The notes under the pieces were generated by a model. The model did no database searches, was not told where the DNA came from, and was given only the letters and a program-made list of their open reading frames with translations. Positions 10,868-19,720 of a stretch of DNA of 64,000 nucleotides are shown piece by piece. The position numbers and the translations under genes were made by a program. The DNA lies in contig NZ_QFVS01000001.1 in NCBI RefSeq assembly GCF_003143955.1, positions 124,001-188,000 of the forward strand. Reading direction: 5' to 3'. The stretch's first letter is position 1. Each line of letters starts with the position of its first letter. This DNA is from Kurthia zopfii (lineage in GTDB: Bacteria; Bacillota; Bacilli; Bacillales_A; Planococcaceae).

Positions 10868-11286
10868 TGAGATCAATGGGTTTAGATGTCGGTTCAAAAA
10901 CAGTCGGAGTTGCGGTAAGTGACGCTTTAGGCTGGACGGCTCAAGGAATTGAGACAATTAAAATCGACGAAGAGAATGAAGTATTTGGAATCGAGCGAAT
11001 TCGTGAACTAGTAAAGCAATACGAAGTGAATCAATTCGTAGTCGGTTTTCCAAAAAATATGAACAATACGGTAGGTCCGCGTGGCGAAGCTTCACAAAAA
11101 TATGCTAAAATGCTTGAGGATGAGTTTGGATTCCCAGTAACATTATGGGATGAAAGACTAACTACAATGGCTGCAGAGCGTCTTTTAATTGAAGCAGATG
11201 TACGCAGAAAAGACCGTAAAAAAGTAATTGATAAAATGGCGGCTGTTATGATCCTACAAGGATTCTTAGACCGCAATTCAAATTAA
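10867..11286 (+). CDS. ruvX: Putative pre-16S rRNA nuclease / Holliday junction resolvase-like YqgF (RuvX)
   Basis: RNase H-fold nuclease of 139 residues. Metal-binding acidic residues are in [16 protein letters not shown] (Asp7) and [13 protein letters not shown], with a third in [17 protein letters not shown]. YqgF in E. coli trims the 5' end of 16S rRNA; the Holliday-junction role is historical. It starts at the ATG overlapping the ireB stop and is followed after 14 bp by the first DUF1292 gene. Confidence 0.95.
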   Translation: MRSMGLDVGSKTVGVAVSDALGWTAQGIETIKIDEENEVFGIERIRELVKQYEVNQFVVGFPKNMNNTVGPRGEASQKYAKMLEDEFGFPVTLWDERLTTMAAERLLIEADVRRKDRKKVIDKMAAVMILQGFLDRNSN

Positions 11287-11300
11287 AGGAGCAAAACAAA

Positions 11301-11588
11301 ATGACAAACGAACAACAAAACACAATCACAGTAGTAGATGAAGAGGGAAATGAAATTCTTTGTGAAATTCTAACGATCGTAGAATCAGAAGAATTCGGTA
11401 AAAACTTCGTACTATATAGCGAAATCGGTTCAGAAGACGAAGATGGTTTCGTACAAATCATGGCTTCTTCATTCACACCAGCTGAAAATGGTGAAGATGG
11501 CGAATTACAACCAATCGAAACTGAAGAAGAATGGGCTTATTTAGAAGAAGTAATCGAGCAATTAGACGATGAAAACGAAGAAGCTTAA
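11301..11588 (+). CDS. DUF1292 protein, copy 1 (YrzB-like)
   Basis: A 95-residue, very acidic protein (many Glu and Asp) with the DUF1292 pattern ITVVDEEGNEILCEILTIVESEEFGKNFVLYSEIG and a C-terminal ETEEEWAYLEEVIEQL. It sits directly after ruvX, the standard yrzB position, so this is the likely orthologue. The molecular function of DUF1292 is not established. It is the first of three tandem paralogues. Confidence 0.92.
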   Translation: MTNEQQNTITVVDEEGNEILCEILTIVESEEFGKNFVLYSEIGSEDEDGFVQIMASSFTPAENGEDGELQPIETEEEWAYLEEVIEQLDDENEEA

Positions 11589-11613
11589 TACATCACTTTA
11601 GGAGGTATTTATT

Positions 11614-11901
11614 ATGACAGAAGAACATAACCATGAACATATCGTAGCAATCGATGAGAACGGTAATGAAATTGTTTTTGCAGTAATTTCACGCGTGTAC
11701 TCAGAAGAATTAGATAAAAACTATGTTTTATTTGCAGAGCATGCAGATTCTGATGAAGCTGTAGAAGTACAAGCTGCTGAAGTAATCGAACATGAAGATG
11801 GTGACGATGAGCTAGTAGGCATCGACCCTGAATCAGATAAAGAATGGGAATTCATCGAGAGTGTACTTGCTGAATTAGCTGACGAAGAAGAAGAAGCTTA
11901 A
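11614..11901 (+). CDS. DUF1292 protein, copy 2
   Basis: A 95-residue acidic paralogue of the preceding gene. The same skeleton is visible: HIVAIDENGNEIVFAVISRVYSEELDKNYVLFAEH, then SDKEWEFIESVLAELADEEEEA. It has its own AGGAGG site and a 25-bp gap after copy 1. Identity to copy 1 is moderate by eye, so the duplication is not recent. Confidence 0.9.
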   Translation: MTEEHNHEHIVAIDENGNEIVFAVISRVYSEELDKNYVLFAEHADSDEAVEVQAAEVIEHEDGDDELVGIDPESDKEWEFIESVLAELADEEEEA

Positions 11902-11939
11902 TAATCTTCGTAATCTTTATTTGGGTGAGGTGAATAAGC

Positions 11940-12215
11940 ATGACACAAGATTTTAATGGTAATTTTTTCACTGAGTTAGATGAAGACGGTAATGAAGTGA
12001 TTTATACAATATTGACGCGAATCGAGCCAGATGATTCAGATTCAACATACTTGGTTTTCTATGAAGAGAACGGTGAGGTTGAAGAAGATATTCAAATTGA
12101 AGCTGCAGAAGTAATCGCCAATGAAGACGGTAATGGAGAGCAACTTTATGAAATCGAGACTGAAGAAGAGTGGGCATTAATCGAAGAAGTTGTTAATACA
12201 ATTATGAGTCTATAA
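11940..12215 (+). CDS. DUF1292 protein, copy 3
   Basis: A 91-residue acidic paralogue: FFTELDEDGNEVIYTILTRIEPDDSDSTYLVFYEENGEV, then ETEEEWALIEEVVNTI. It starts at ATG 11940 behind GTGAGGTGA. It is closer in its C-terminal EEEWA stretch to copy 1 than to copy 2. It is the last gene before a strong terminator, so all three probably share the ireB-ruvX transcript. Confidence 0.9.
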   Translation: MTQDFNGNFFTELDEDGNEVIYTILTRIEPDDSDSTYLVFYEENGEVEEDIQIEAAEVIANEDGNGEQLYEIETEEEWALIEEVVNTIMSL

Positions 12216-12251
12216 AAGAAGCTTTAGCTGATCTTGTATAGACCAAAGCTA

Positions 12252-12291
12252 GTCGCGAAAAAACTCATTTGAGGCTTTCGCGACTTTTTTT
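12252..12291 (+). terminator. Rho-independent terminator after the DUF1292 genes
   Basis: A perfect 9-bp stem GTCGCGAAA (12252-12260) with TTTCGCGAC (12276-12284), followed by seven T's. The loop contains a small CTCA/GAG helix. Confidence 0.93.
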
Positions 12292-12431
12292 ATAATTGGG
12301 CAAAAATAAGGTTATGATTAAAAAACAAGGGAATTATTAACTCTATGAATTAATAATAGATTAGTAGGCTAATTTCAACTACAATGGAATAGTTCGTAAT
12401 TATGTATATGTAATATGAAGGGGGATACAAT

Positions 12432-13565
12432 GTGGATCCGAAAATACCACAAGACGAATTTGAAAGATTAAAAGGTCGTCAAAAAGAAAAGAAAATTGTT
12501 CGAAAAATCGTATTATATGTTGGGGCAGCACTAATCGCTCTAGCTCTAATTATAGGAATTAGCGCTTATTTCTACGTAACAAATGCATTAAAACCAGTTG
12601 ATGAAAATAATAAAGTAGCGGTTAAAATTGAACTTCCAATCGGTTCTAATTTAGATTCTATTTCTCAAACATTAGAAGATAAAGGTGTAATTCGAAACGC
12701 GAAAATTTTCAAATACTATACTAAGTTCAAAAATAATGCTGGATTCCAAGCCGGTACTTATAAAATTCCGCCATCAATGTCAGTGGATGATATTATTAAA
12801 TCTTTAAAAACAGGAAAAGTTTATCGTAAGCCAGAATTCCAAATTACGATTCCTGAAGGTTTAACGCTTGAACAAATTGGTGCAGCTATTGAAAAACGCA
12901 CTGATTTTACTTCGAAAGAGTTTATGAAACTAGTTACGAGTGAGAAATTCATTAAAGAAATGAAAGCGAAATATCCTGATACAGTTACGAAAGCAGTTGA
13001 TGGGAAGGAAATCCGTTATAAACTAGAAGGTTACTTATACCCATCTACGTATGATTTCTTTACAAAATCTCCAACGCTTGAAGAAATTGTTGAAAAATTC
13101 GTTGCACAAACTGATTCGATGATTCGTTCATATGAGCCGAAACTAAAAGAAATGAAAATGTCTCCACATGAATTCTTAACATTCTCATCTCTATTAGAAA
13201 GAGAAGCAACTGCTCAATCAGATCGTGAAACAATCGCAAGCGTATTTAATAACCGTATGGAACAAGGTATGCCGCTACAAACGGATCCTACAGTATTATA
13301 TGCGTTAGGCAAACATAAAGATCGTGTACTATACAAAGATTTAGAAGTGAAAAATGCGTACAATACGTATAAAAATAAAGGCCTACCACCAGGTCCAATT
13401 GCGAATGCGGGAAGAGCTTCAATGGATGCAACAATTGATCCGGCTAAAACGGATTATCTATACTTTGTAGCAGATAAAAAAGGCCAAAACCATTTCGCGG
13501 AATCATATGAAGAACATCAGCAAAATGTTGCGAAATATGTTCGTTCAAATGACTCAAAAGAATAA
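12432..13565 (+). CDS. mltG: Endolytic murein transglycosylase MltG (YceG-like)
   Basis: Membrane-anchored lytic transglycosylase that cleaves nascent glycan strands. It has 377 residues. A short basic cytoplasmic tail is followed by one membrane segment (IVLYVGAALIALALIIGISAYFYV, residues about 25-48), a LysM-like subdomain, and the catalytic YceG domain. The catalytic glutamate lies in FSSLLEREATAQSDRETIASVFNNR, with QTDPTVLYALG after it. GTG 12432 follows AAGGGGG. Gene order ruvX-DUF1292-mltG-trmR matches B. subtilis. Confidence 0.95.
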   Translation: MDPKIPQDEFERLKGRQKEKKIVRKIVLYVGAALIALALIIGISAYFYVTNALKPVDENNKVAVKIELPIGSNLDSISQTLEDKGVIRNAKIFKYYTKFKNNAGFQAGTYKIPPSMSVDDIIKSLKTGKVYRKPEFQITIPEGLTLEQIGAAIEKRTDFTSKEFMKLVTSEKFIKEMKAKYPDTVTKAVDGKEIRYKLEGYLYPSTYDFFTKSPTLEEIVEKFVAQTDSMIRSYEPKLKEMKMSPHEFLTFSSLLEREATAQSDRETIASVFNNRMEQGMPLQTDPTVLYALGKHKDRVLYKDLEVKNAYNTYKNKGLPPGPIANAGRASMDATIDPAKTDYLYFVADKKGQNHFAESYEEHQQNVAKYVRSNDSKE

Positions 13566-13571
13566 TTATGC

Positions 13572-13609
13572 AGCTGAACCTTTCGTTAGTAGAAGGGTTC
13601 AGCTTTTTT
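13572..13609 (+). terminator. Rho-independent terminator after mltG
   Basis: A 13-bp stem (13572-13584 with 13592-13604) AGCTGAACC/GGTTCAGCT with a 7-base loop and a T run. Confidence 0.92.
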
Positions 13610-13708
13610 ATTTGGCACAGTATTGACATAGGTTGACATATAGCTTTTCTAATGATTTTATGGTAGGATAAAGTGTATTTTGTATATAAATAAGGAGTCG
13701 ATTAGCAG

Positions 13709-14341
13709 ATGGAAATTTCAGATGCGTATATCCAACCTTTCATACCTACAAGAGATGAACTTTTAATGGAGATGGAACAATATGCTACGGACAATCATGT
13801 GCCGATTATGCAGTTGTCAGCCATTGAAAACTTACTTCAAATGCTTAGAATTCAAAAACCTGCCTCAATTTTAGAAGTAGGGAGTGCGATTGGCTATTCA
13901 GCTATTCGTATGGCACAAGCGATTGAGAATGTTCAGATTGTTACAATTGAACGTGATCAACCTCGTATTGAACAAGCGAAGGGATTCATCGAACGCTCAA
14001 ATGTAAAAGAGAATATCGTATTGATTGAAGGCGATGCGTTAGAAGTGGATGTTGAGAGCAAATATCCATCTTTTGATGCTGTTTTTATTGATGCGGCAAA
14101 AGGACAATACCAAAAATTCTTTGATAAATATAGCCCACTTGTGAAATCTGGAGGCATTTTATATATTGATAATATGTATATGCATGGACTTTCAGATTTA
14201 GATATGAAGGATGTACCTAGACGTAAAAGAACGATGATCCGAAACTTGCATAAATTTGCAGAATGGGTCATTCAAAACGAACAGTACCAATCAACTTTCT
14301 TCCCAGTAGGAGATGGTTTATTAATTTGTATTAAGAGGTGA
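13709..14341 (+). CDS. trmR: tRNA 5-hydroxyuridine methyltransferase TrmR (O-methyltransferase, YrrM)
   Basis: SAM-dependent class I O-methyltransferase of 210 residues. The SAM loop is SILEVGSAIGYSAIRMAQA, with acidic residues in TIERDQPRIEQAKG and DAVFIDAAKGQYQKFFDKY. The family includes catechol methyltransferases, but the adjacent trhP1 and trhP2 identify it as TrmR, which methylates 5-hydroxyuridine at tRNA position 34 to 5-methoxyuridine. The functional call thus rests on context plus family; the fold alone is certain. Confidence 0.9.
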   Translation: MEISDAYIQPFIPTRDELLMEMEQYATDNHVPIMQLSAIENLLQMLRIQKPASILEVGSAIGYSAIRMAQAIENVQIVTIERDQPRIEQAKGFIERSNVKENIVLIEGDALEVDVESKYPSFDAVFIDAAKGQYQKFFDKYSPLVKSGGILYIDNMYMHGLSDLDMKDVPRRKRTMIRNLHKFAEWVIQNEQYQSTFFPVGDGLLICIKR

Positions 14342-14346
14342 ATAGG

Positions 14347-15276
14347 ATGAAAAAACCAGAATTACTTGTAACCCCGCACTCGGTGTCACATGTACAAGAG
14401 CTACTTGAAGCAGGAGCAGACGCATTTGTACTTGGTGAACAAAAATTCGGCTTACGATTAGCAGGTGAATTTACTATTGCTCAAATTGAAGAGGCAGTTA
14501 AGATGATTCATACGGCTGGCAAAAAAGCCTATGTAGCGATGAATGCTATTTTTCATAATGATCGTGTTGACGCACTTACACCATATATTCAACAACTTGA
14601 TCGAATCGGAGTAGACGCGATTATCTTTGGAGATCCGTCTATTATTATTGCTCGACGCGAAGCTGAAAGTAATATTCCATTACATTGGGATGCCGAAACA
14701 ACTTCGACGAACTGGTTCCAAGCGAATTATTGGGGCAAACGAGGCGCGACTCGTACATATCTAGCGCGTGAGTTAAGTATGGAAGAAGTCGTTGAGATTA
14801 AAGAGAATGCAGAAGTTGAAGTGGAAGTGTTAGTCCATGGTATGACTTGTATGTTCCAATCAAAACGCTCGCTTTTAGGTAACTACTTCCTTTTCCAAGA
14901 GAAAACGATGGAAGTTGAAAATCGTAAGGAAGCGAAGAACATGTTCTTACATGATAAAGAACGTGAAAATAAATACCCGATTTATGAAGATTTAAATGGT
15001 ACGCATATTTATACTCCGAACGACATTTGTATCATTGATGAATTGAATGAATTATTTGAAGCAGAAGTAGATTCTTTCAAATTTGATTCAGTTCTTTGCT
15101 CGGATGAATATGCGATCACTGTCACTTCTTGCTACCGTAAGGCAATCGATGCCTATATGGAGTCAGAAGATGATTATGATGATGTAAAACAAGATTTATT
15201 AGAGGCAATTGAAGAAATTCAACCTGAAATCCGTCCTCTTGATACAGGTTTTTACTTCAAAGAAACAGTTTACTAG
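14347..15276 (+). CDS. trhP1: U32 peptidase-family protein, tRNA U34 hydroxylation TrhP1 (YrrN)
   Basis: A 309-residue U32-family protein, the length of B. subtilis YrrN. It contains ELLVTPHSVSHVQELLEAGADAFVLGEQKFGLR, a typical TIM-barrel-like start. The region around HGMTCMFQSKRSLLGNY has one of the family cysteines but not the full cluster seen in the next gene. With TrhP2 it makes 5-hydroxyuridine in tRNA in a prephenate-dependent reaction, known from B. subtilis and E. coli work. ATG 14347 is chosen over the GTG nine bases upstream, which overlaps the ribosome site. Confidence 0.9.
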   Translation: MKKPELLVTPHSVSHVQELLEAGADAFVLGEQKFGLRLAGEFTIAQIEEAVKMIHTAGKKAYVAMNAIFHNDRVDALTPYIQQLDRIGVDAIIFGDPSIIIARREAESNIPLHWDAETTSTNWFQANYWGKRGATRTYLARELSMEEVVEIKENAEVEVEVLVHGMTCMFQSKRSLLGNYFLFQEKTMEVENRKEAKNMFLHDKERENKYPIYEDLNGTHIYTPNDICIIDELNELFEAEVDSFKFDSVLCSDEYAITVTSCYRKAIDAYMESEDDYDDVKQDLLEAIEEIQPEIRPLDTGFYFKETVY

Positions 15277-15287
15277 GGGGAGAGCAA

Positions 15288-16562
15288 ATGACGATGATCA
15301 AAAATGATCGTATATCAGAAATAATTGATGGCAAACGTGTCATCACGAGAAAACCTGAGTTACTTGCGCCTGCTGGTAATTTAGAAAAATTAAAAATTGC
15401 AGTACACTATGGTGCAGATGCTGTTTTCATCGGTGGTCAAGAGTTCGGCCTTCGTTCGAATGCGGGTAACTTTTCACTAGAAGAAATGCAAGAAGGTGTT
15501 GAGTTCGCTAATAAATACGGCTCGAAAATTTATGTAACGACGAATATTTTTGCTCATAATGATAATATGCATGGCTTAGAAGAATATCTTCAAGGGCTTG
15601 AGCGCGTTGGTATTACAGGAATTATTGTAGCGGATCCATTAATTATCGAAACATGTAAAGAAGTTGCGCCAAAACTTGAAATTCATTTAAGTACGCAGCA
15701 ATCTTTAGCAAACTGGAAAGCAGTTCAATATTGGAAAGAACAAGGTTTAGAGCGTGTTGTATTAGCTCGTGAAACAGGTGCAGAAGAGATTCAATTGATG
15801 AAAGAAAAAGTTGATATCGAAATCGAATCATTTGTTCATGGAGCGATGTGTATCGCTTATTCTGGTCGCTGTGTGCTGTCGAATCATATGACGGCACGTG
15901 ATTCAAACCGTGGTGGCTGTTGTCAATCTTGCCGTTGGGATTATGACCTTTATGCGGTGGAAGATGGAGAAGAGAAACCATTATTTGAAGAAGGAAAAGA
16001 AGCGTTTGCGATGAGTCCAAAAGACTTGAAGTTGATTGAATCTATTCCGAAAATTATCGAACTAGGCATCGATTCATTAAAAGTAGAAGGTCGTATGAAA
16101 TCGATTCACTATATCGCGACAGTAGTGACTGTTTATCGAAAAGTGATTGATGCTTATTGTGCAGATCCTGACAATTTCGTCATTCAACAAGAATGGCTGG
16201 AAGAATTAGATAAATGTGCAAATCGTGAAACGGCTTCATCATTCTTTGAAGGAGAGCCGAACTACGAACAGCAAATGTTTGGAGAACACGGAAAACAGAC
16301 AAAATTTGATTTCTGTGGTATGGTTCTTGATTATAATGAAGAATCAAAAATGGTTACATTACAACAACGTAACTATTTTAAACCAGGGGACGAACTAGAA
16401 TTCTTTGGTCCGAATATAGAGAATTTCACAACAGTAATCGAAGAAATTTTAGATGAAAAAGGTGAATCATTGGATGCTGCTAGACATCCACTTCAAATCG
16501 TTCGCTTCAAATGTGAGCAAAAAGTAAATCCGCATGATATGATGCGTAAGGAGATGCGTTAA
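15288..16562 (+). CDS. trhP2: U32 peptidase-family protein, tRNA U34 hydroxylation TrhP2 (YrrO)
   Basis: A 424-residue U32-family protein with the signature [20 protein letters not shown] followed by [11 protein letters not shown]. These cysteines are the proposed Fe-S ligands of the family. A C-terminal domain ([25 protein letters not shown]) resembles the U32 C-terminal beta domain. It lies 11 bp after trhP1 and just before udk. Despite the family name it is not a protease in this context; it takes part in prephenate-dependent hydroxylation of tRNA U34. Confidence 0.93.
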   Translation: MTMIKNDRISEIIDGKRVITRKPELLAPAGNLEKLKIAVHYGADAVFIGGQEFGLRSNAGNFSLEEMQEGVEFANKYGSKIYVTTNIFAHNDNMHGLEEYLQGLERVGITGIIVADPLIIETCKEVAPKLEIHLSTQQSLANWKAVQYWKEQGLERVVLARETGAEEIQLMKEKVDIEIESFVHGAMCIAYSGRCVLSNHMTARDSNRGGCCQSCRWDYDLYAVEDGEEKPLFEEGKEAFAMSPKDLKLIESIPKIIELGIDSLKVEGRMKSIHYIATVVTVYRKVIDAYCADPDNFVIQQEWLEELDKCANRETASSFFEGEPNYEQQMFGEHGKQTKFDFCGMVLDYNEESKMVTLQQRNYFKPGDELEFFGPNIENFTTVIEEILDEKGESLDAARHPLQIVRFKCEQKVNPHDMMRKEMR

Positions 16563-16564
16563 TT

Positions 16565-17203
16565 ATGGGGAATAATAGACCAGTAGTAATCGGTATTGCA
16601 GGTGGATCAGGTTCAGGTAAGACGAGTGTAACTCATGCCATCCACGACGTATTTAAAGATCACAATTTAGTAGTAATCGAACAAGATTACTATTACAAAG
16701 ATCAAAGTCATTTAGAGTTCGAACAACGTTTAGAAACGAACTATGACCATCCTGATGCATTCGATACAGATTTATTAATCGAAGATATCGAAAAATTATT
16801 AAATCGTCAACCAATTGAAAAGCCGATTTATGATTATGCATTGCATACGCGTTCGAAAGAGTCTGAGCATATTGAACCGCAAGATGTTATTATTCTTGAA
16901 GGGATTTTAGTATTAGCAGATGAAAAATTACGTGATTTAATGGATATTAAATTATTCGTTGATACGGATTCAGATTTACGTATTATTCGCCGTATTTTAC
17001 GTGATATAAATGAGAGAGGTCGTTCGATTGATTCGGTGGTAGAACAGTATTTATCAGTAGTACGTCCGATGCATAATCAATTCATTGAGCCAACGAAGAG
17101 ATACGCCGATATTATCATCCCTGAAGGTGGTCAAAATGAGGTAGCAATCGACCTTATGGTAACAAAAATTAAAACAATTGTTGAATCTGACAACATTGTG
17201 TAA
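16565..17203 (+). CDS. udk: Uridine kinase
   Basis: Phosphorylates uridine and cytidine in pyrimidine salvage. It has 212 residues. The P-loop [13 protein letters not shown] is at residues about 10-22, with [13 protein letters not shown] and the lid region [15 protein letters not shown]. The ATG is 2 bp after the trhP2 stop, so the two are probably co-translated, with the AAGGAG site inside the end of trhP2. It is the last gene of the trmR-trhP-udk operon. Confidence 0.96.
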   Translation: MGNNRPVVIGIAGGSGSGKTSVTHAIHDVFKDHNLVVIEQDYYYKDQSHLEFEQRLETNYDHPDAFDTDLLIEDIEKLLNRQPIEKPIYDYALHTRSKESEHIEPQDVIILEGILVLADEKLRDLMDIKLFVDTDSDLRIIRRILRDINERGRSIDSVVEQYLSVVRPMHNQFIEPTKRYADIIIPEGGQNEVAIDLMVTKIKTIVESDNIV

Positions 17204-17239
17204 TATCATGGTAATGATTAACATTAATTAATGAATCAG

Positions 17240-17281
17240 CTATGTCGCATCCTAACATGGATCGTGACATAGTATTTTTAT
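17240..17281 (+). terminator. Rho-independent terminator after udk
   Basis: A 9-bp stem CTATGTCGC (17240-17248) with GTGACATAG (17264-17272), extended by an inner ATCC/GGAT helix, followed by a T-rich run. Confidence 0.82.
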
Positions 17282-17305
17282 ATCTCACTTAAGGAGTGAA
17301 TTGAA

Positions 17306-17782
17306 TTGTCAACAGAAAAACAATACCCAATGACAGCTGCAGGTAAGCTAAAATTGGAAGAAGAATTAGAATACCTAATCACAACAAAACGTAAAGAAGT
17401 AGTTGAACGTATTAAAATCGCACGTGGCTTTGGAGATCTTTCTGAGAACTCTGAGTACGATGCAGCTAAAGATGAACAAGGATTCGTTGAAGGTCGTATT
17501 TCTTTATTACAAAATATGATTCGTAACGCTATGATCATCGAAGAAGGTGCTGATGCTCGTGATACAGTCGGAATCGGTTGTACAGTAGCGTTTAAAGAGT
17601 TACCGGACGAAGATGAGGAAGAATACACAATCGTTGGTTCAGCGGAAGCAGACCCATTAGAAGGCCGTATTTCGAATGATTCTCCAATTGCGAAAGCATT
17701 ACTTGGTCGCAAAGTGGATGATATCGTTAAAATCATGACTCCTGGTGGAGATATGGATGTTAAAATCATCTCAATCAAATAA
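17306..17782 (+). CDS. greA: Transcript cleavage factor GreA
   Basis: RNA polymerase secondary-channel factor of 158 residues that restarts backtracked complexes. The N-terminal coiled coil has the acidic tip [18 protein letters not shown], including the DLSENSEY motif that reaches the active site. The C-terminal FKBP-like domain has [16 protein letters not shown]. The start is TTG 17306, nine bases after AAGGAG. It is flanked by terminators on both sides, so it is probably a single-gene transcript. Confidence 0.97.
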   Translation: MSTEKQYPMTAAGKLKLEEELEYLITTKRKEVVERIKIARGFGDLSENSEYDAAKDEQGFVEGRISLLQNMIRNAMIIEEGADARDTVGIGCTVAFKELPDEDEEEYTIVGSAEADPLEGRISNDSPIAKALLGRKVDDIVKIMTPGGDMDVKIISIK

Positions 17783-17799
17783 TAATATTTGATGAAAAT

Positions 17800-17847
17800 C
17801 TGTACTAATTTTACTCTTTAAATGAGTAAGGTTAGTGCAGTTTTTTT
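17800..17847 (+). terminator. Rho-independent terminator after greA
   Basis: A 17-bp stem allowing G-U pairs (17800-17816 with 17824-17840), then seven T's. Confidence 0.92.
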
Positions 17848-17938
17848 ATGATCATTATGACATTTTCCTTACAGCTTTGTTTAAGGTCGAAAGAATATGA
17901 AGAAATATGCTATTATGACGACAAGAGGTGGAATAACT

Positions 17939-18604
17939 ATGACAGAAGAAAATAGAAGATATCGCTCGGATAAAAAGCCATCAAATAAGGCGAAGAGTGA
18001 CCGAATTTTAAATTATTTAATCGGCATTGTTGTCGTTTTAATCGTTGTAGTCGCAGCTTTCATTTTTACAGGTAGTTCAAATCCAAAAAAGGTTGCGAAT
18101 GAAGCGCCGAAAGAGACCGTAAAAGAGCAAGTGAATGATTCAAAAACGAAAGATGAAGAAAAGAAAACAGAAGATGCGAAAGAAGATAAAGTGGATCTAG
18201 AAAAACCATTAGAAATTACTTCAATTGATTCTTTAAAAGAAAGTAAGACTGTAGAAATCACAAAAGGTACGGAACAAATAGTGGATGAAGTTCTTACGGA
18301 TCCGAATTGGCAAGCTTTCCCTACGAAACAACAAGACGATGGCACAGGACATACTTCAAGTTATGATGAGAAATCAGCAGATTGGAAAGAGAAATTGTCA
18401 GCTATGGCACAAATAACTGCATTAGATGACAATGATCTGATTATTTGGTTCATTAAAAACAATGGTGGTCCGGATACAGCGATTGGAACGATCTCATCGA
18501 AAGATAAAACGAAGAAATATCGCGTTTCTTTAAAATGGGAAAATAAAAAAGGTTGGAAGCCAGTAAAAGTAGAAGTATTAAATCAAATTAACGGCGCGTA
18601 TTAG
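17939..18604 (+). CDS. DUF1510 membrane-anchored extracellular protein (YrrS-like)
   Basis: A 221-residue protein with a short basic N-terminus and one membrane segment (ILNYLIGIVVVLIVVVAAFIFTG, about 23-45). A Lys/Glu-rich linker of about 60 residues is followed by a C-terminal domain (WQAFPTKQQDDGTGHTSSYD, then IIWFIKNNGGPDTAIGTISS). This matches YrrS of B. subtilis, found between greA and a penicillin-binding protein gene; here the PBP gene is absent. The role is unknown, probably cell envelope. ATG 17939 is preferred over the upstream ATG 17897 because of the AGAGGTGG site. Confidence 0.82.
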   Translation: MTEENRRYRSDKKPSNKAKSDRILNYLIGIVVVLIVVVAAFIFTGSSNPKKVANEAPKETVKEQVNDSKTKDEEKKTEDAKEDKVDLEKPLEITSIDSLKESKTVEITKGTEQIVDEVLTDPNWQAFPTKQQDDGTGHTSSYDEKSADWKEKLSAMAQITALDDNDLIIWFIKNNGGPDTAIGTISSKDKTKKYRVSLKWENKKGWKPVKVEVLNQINGAY

Positions 18605-18675
18605 TCAGTATTGACGAAGGCGCAATAAATGTATACTGTAATATAGTACATTTAAAATGGAAGGCGGAATAATGA

Positions 18676-19368
18676 ATGAAAATCGCAGTAATCGGTGCAA
18701 TGGAAGAGGAAGTAGAACTTCTAAGAGCAGCAATCTCAAACCCAAAAACAACAGTCATTGCAAACTCAGAATATACAGAAGGTACATATGAAGGAAAAGA
18801 AGTTGTCCTTCTGAAAAGTGGAATCGGTAAAGTAAACGCCGGTATGTCTACTACAATCCTTTTACACGAGTTTAAACCAGATGTAGTCATCAATACGGGT
18901 TCAGCAGGCGGCTATGATGAAAATCTTGAAGTAGGAGCAATCGTCATCTCTGAGGAAGTACGTCACCATGATGTAGATGCGACAATTTTCGGTTATGAAA
19001 TTGGTCAAGTACCACAAATGCCAGCTGCGTTTAAATCAGACGTAAAATTAATGGCTGCTGCAGAAGCTGCCGTTAATAAAATTGGCGAACATCAAGCAGC
19101 TACAGGATTAATTACTACGGGTGATTCTTTCATGAATGATCCAGTAAGGGTTGAGAAAGTACGTCAACAATTCCCGACAATGAAAGCAGTTGAGATGGAA
19201 GCGGCAGCAGTTGCACAAGTATGTCACCAATTCAAAACACCATTTGTAGTTATTCGTGCATTATCTGATATTGCAGGTAAACAATCAGATGTTAGTTTTG
19301 AGGAATTCTTACCAGTTGCAGCTAAACACTCTACACAAATTGTTTTAGAAACAGTTAAGTCACTTTAG
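18676..19368 (+). CDS. mtnN: 5'-methylthioadenosine/S-adenosylhomocysteine nucleosidase
   Basis: Hydrolyses MTA and SAH to adenine and the thioribose or homocysteine compound. It has 230 residues. It begins MKIAVIGAMEEEVELLRAA, with the catalytic-region glutamate in VEMEAAAVAQVCHQF and aspartate in RALSDIAG, and GIGKVNAGM in the nucleoside site. In B. subtilis the gene lies with yrrT-mccAB for methionine-to-cysteine conversion; those partners are not present here. Confidence 0.96.
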   Translation: MKIAVIGAMEEEVELLRAAISNPKTTVIANSEYTEGTYEGKEVVLLKSGIGKVNAGMSTTILLHEFKPDVVINTGSAGGYDENLEVGAIVISEEVRHHDVDATIFGYEIGQVPQMPAAFKSDVKLMAAAEAAVNKIGEHQAATGLITTGDSFMNDPVRVEKVRQQFPTMKAVEMEAAAVAQVCHQFKTPFVVIRALSDIAGKQSDVSFEEFLPVAAKHSTQIVLETVKSL

Positions 19369-19488
19369 TTCAATAGTTGTTCACGAATTCAAATAAAAAC
19401 TGTTAATTTTCTCACAGTTGGTCTTGGTTCTGTATGTTAGGGTATGAATAGAATACAAGAAACAATGACGATCAATGGAGGGATTTAC

Positions 19489-19569
19489 ATGCTTTTTCTT
19501 ATGGCCACATCTGTTGTAATTACAGCAGTAATCGCATTAATTATTAGCGCTGAAACATCAGAATCATAA
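19489..19569 (+). CDS. Candidate 26-residue single-span membrane peptide
   Basis: The ATG at 19489 opens 26 codons: MLFLMATSVVITAVIALIIS followed by AETSES. It is one hydrophobic helix with a short acidic tail. A strong GGAGGG site lies eight bases upstream and a terminator about 70 bases downstream, with a plausible promoter near 19425-19450. I do not recognise the peptide. Coding is supported by the ribosome site, membrane-helix composition and its own transcription unit, not by homology. Confidence 0.55.
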   Translation: MLFLMATSVVITAVIALIISAETSES

Positions 19570-19636
19570 AGTTTTTCTCAAATAATGAAACTGAATTGCG
19601 CTTTCAATCGTCAAATAAGTAGATGAATTCAATGGA

Positions 19637-19674
19637 AAATGGACTGCAAGAGTTAGATGCAGTCCATTTTTTAT
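19637..19674 (+). terminator. Rho-independent terminator after the small peptide gene
   Basis: A perfect 12-bp stem AAATGGACTGCA (19637-19648) with its complement (19658-19669), then a T run. Confidence 0.92.
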
Positions 19675-19676
19675 AT

Positions 19677-19709
19677 AAAAAATAACACTCCAAAAATCGA
19701 AGTGTTATT
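19677..19709 (-). terminator. Rho-independent terminator of pssA (minus strand)
   Basis: A 9-bp stem AATAACACT (19681-19689) with AGTGTTATT (19701-19709). On the minus strand it is followed by a T run (A's at 19677-19682). It lies back to back with the plus-strand terminator. Confidence 0.85.
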
Positions 19710-19720
19710 GAAAAATTCAT

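Noticed and set aside
15288-16562. U32 proteins as secreted proteases or collagenases
   Set aside because: No signal peptide, an Fe-S cysteine cluster, and trmR next door point to tRNA hydroxylation instead.
17278-17778. Long minus-strand ORF (166 codons) opposite greA
   Set aside because: A Ser/Ile-rich shadow of the greA frame; greA is certain and fills the same span.
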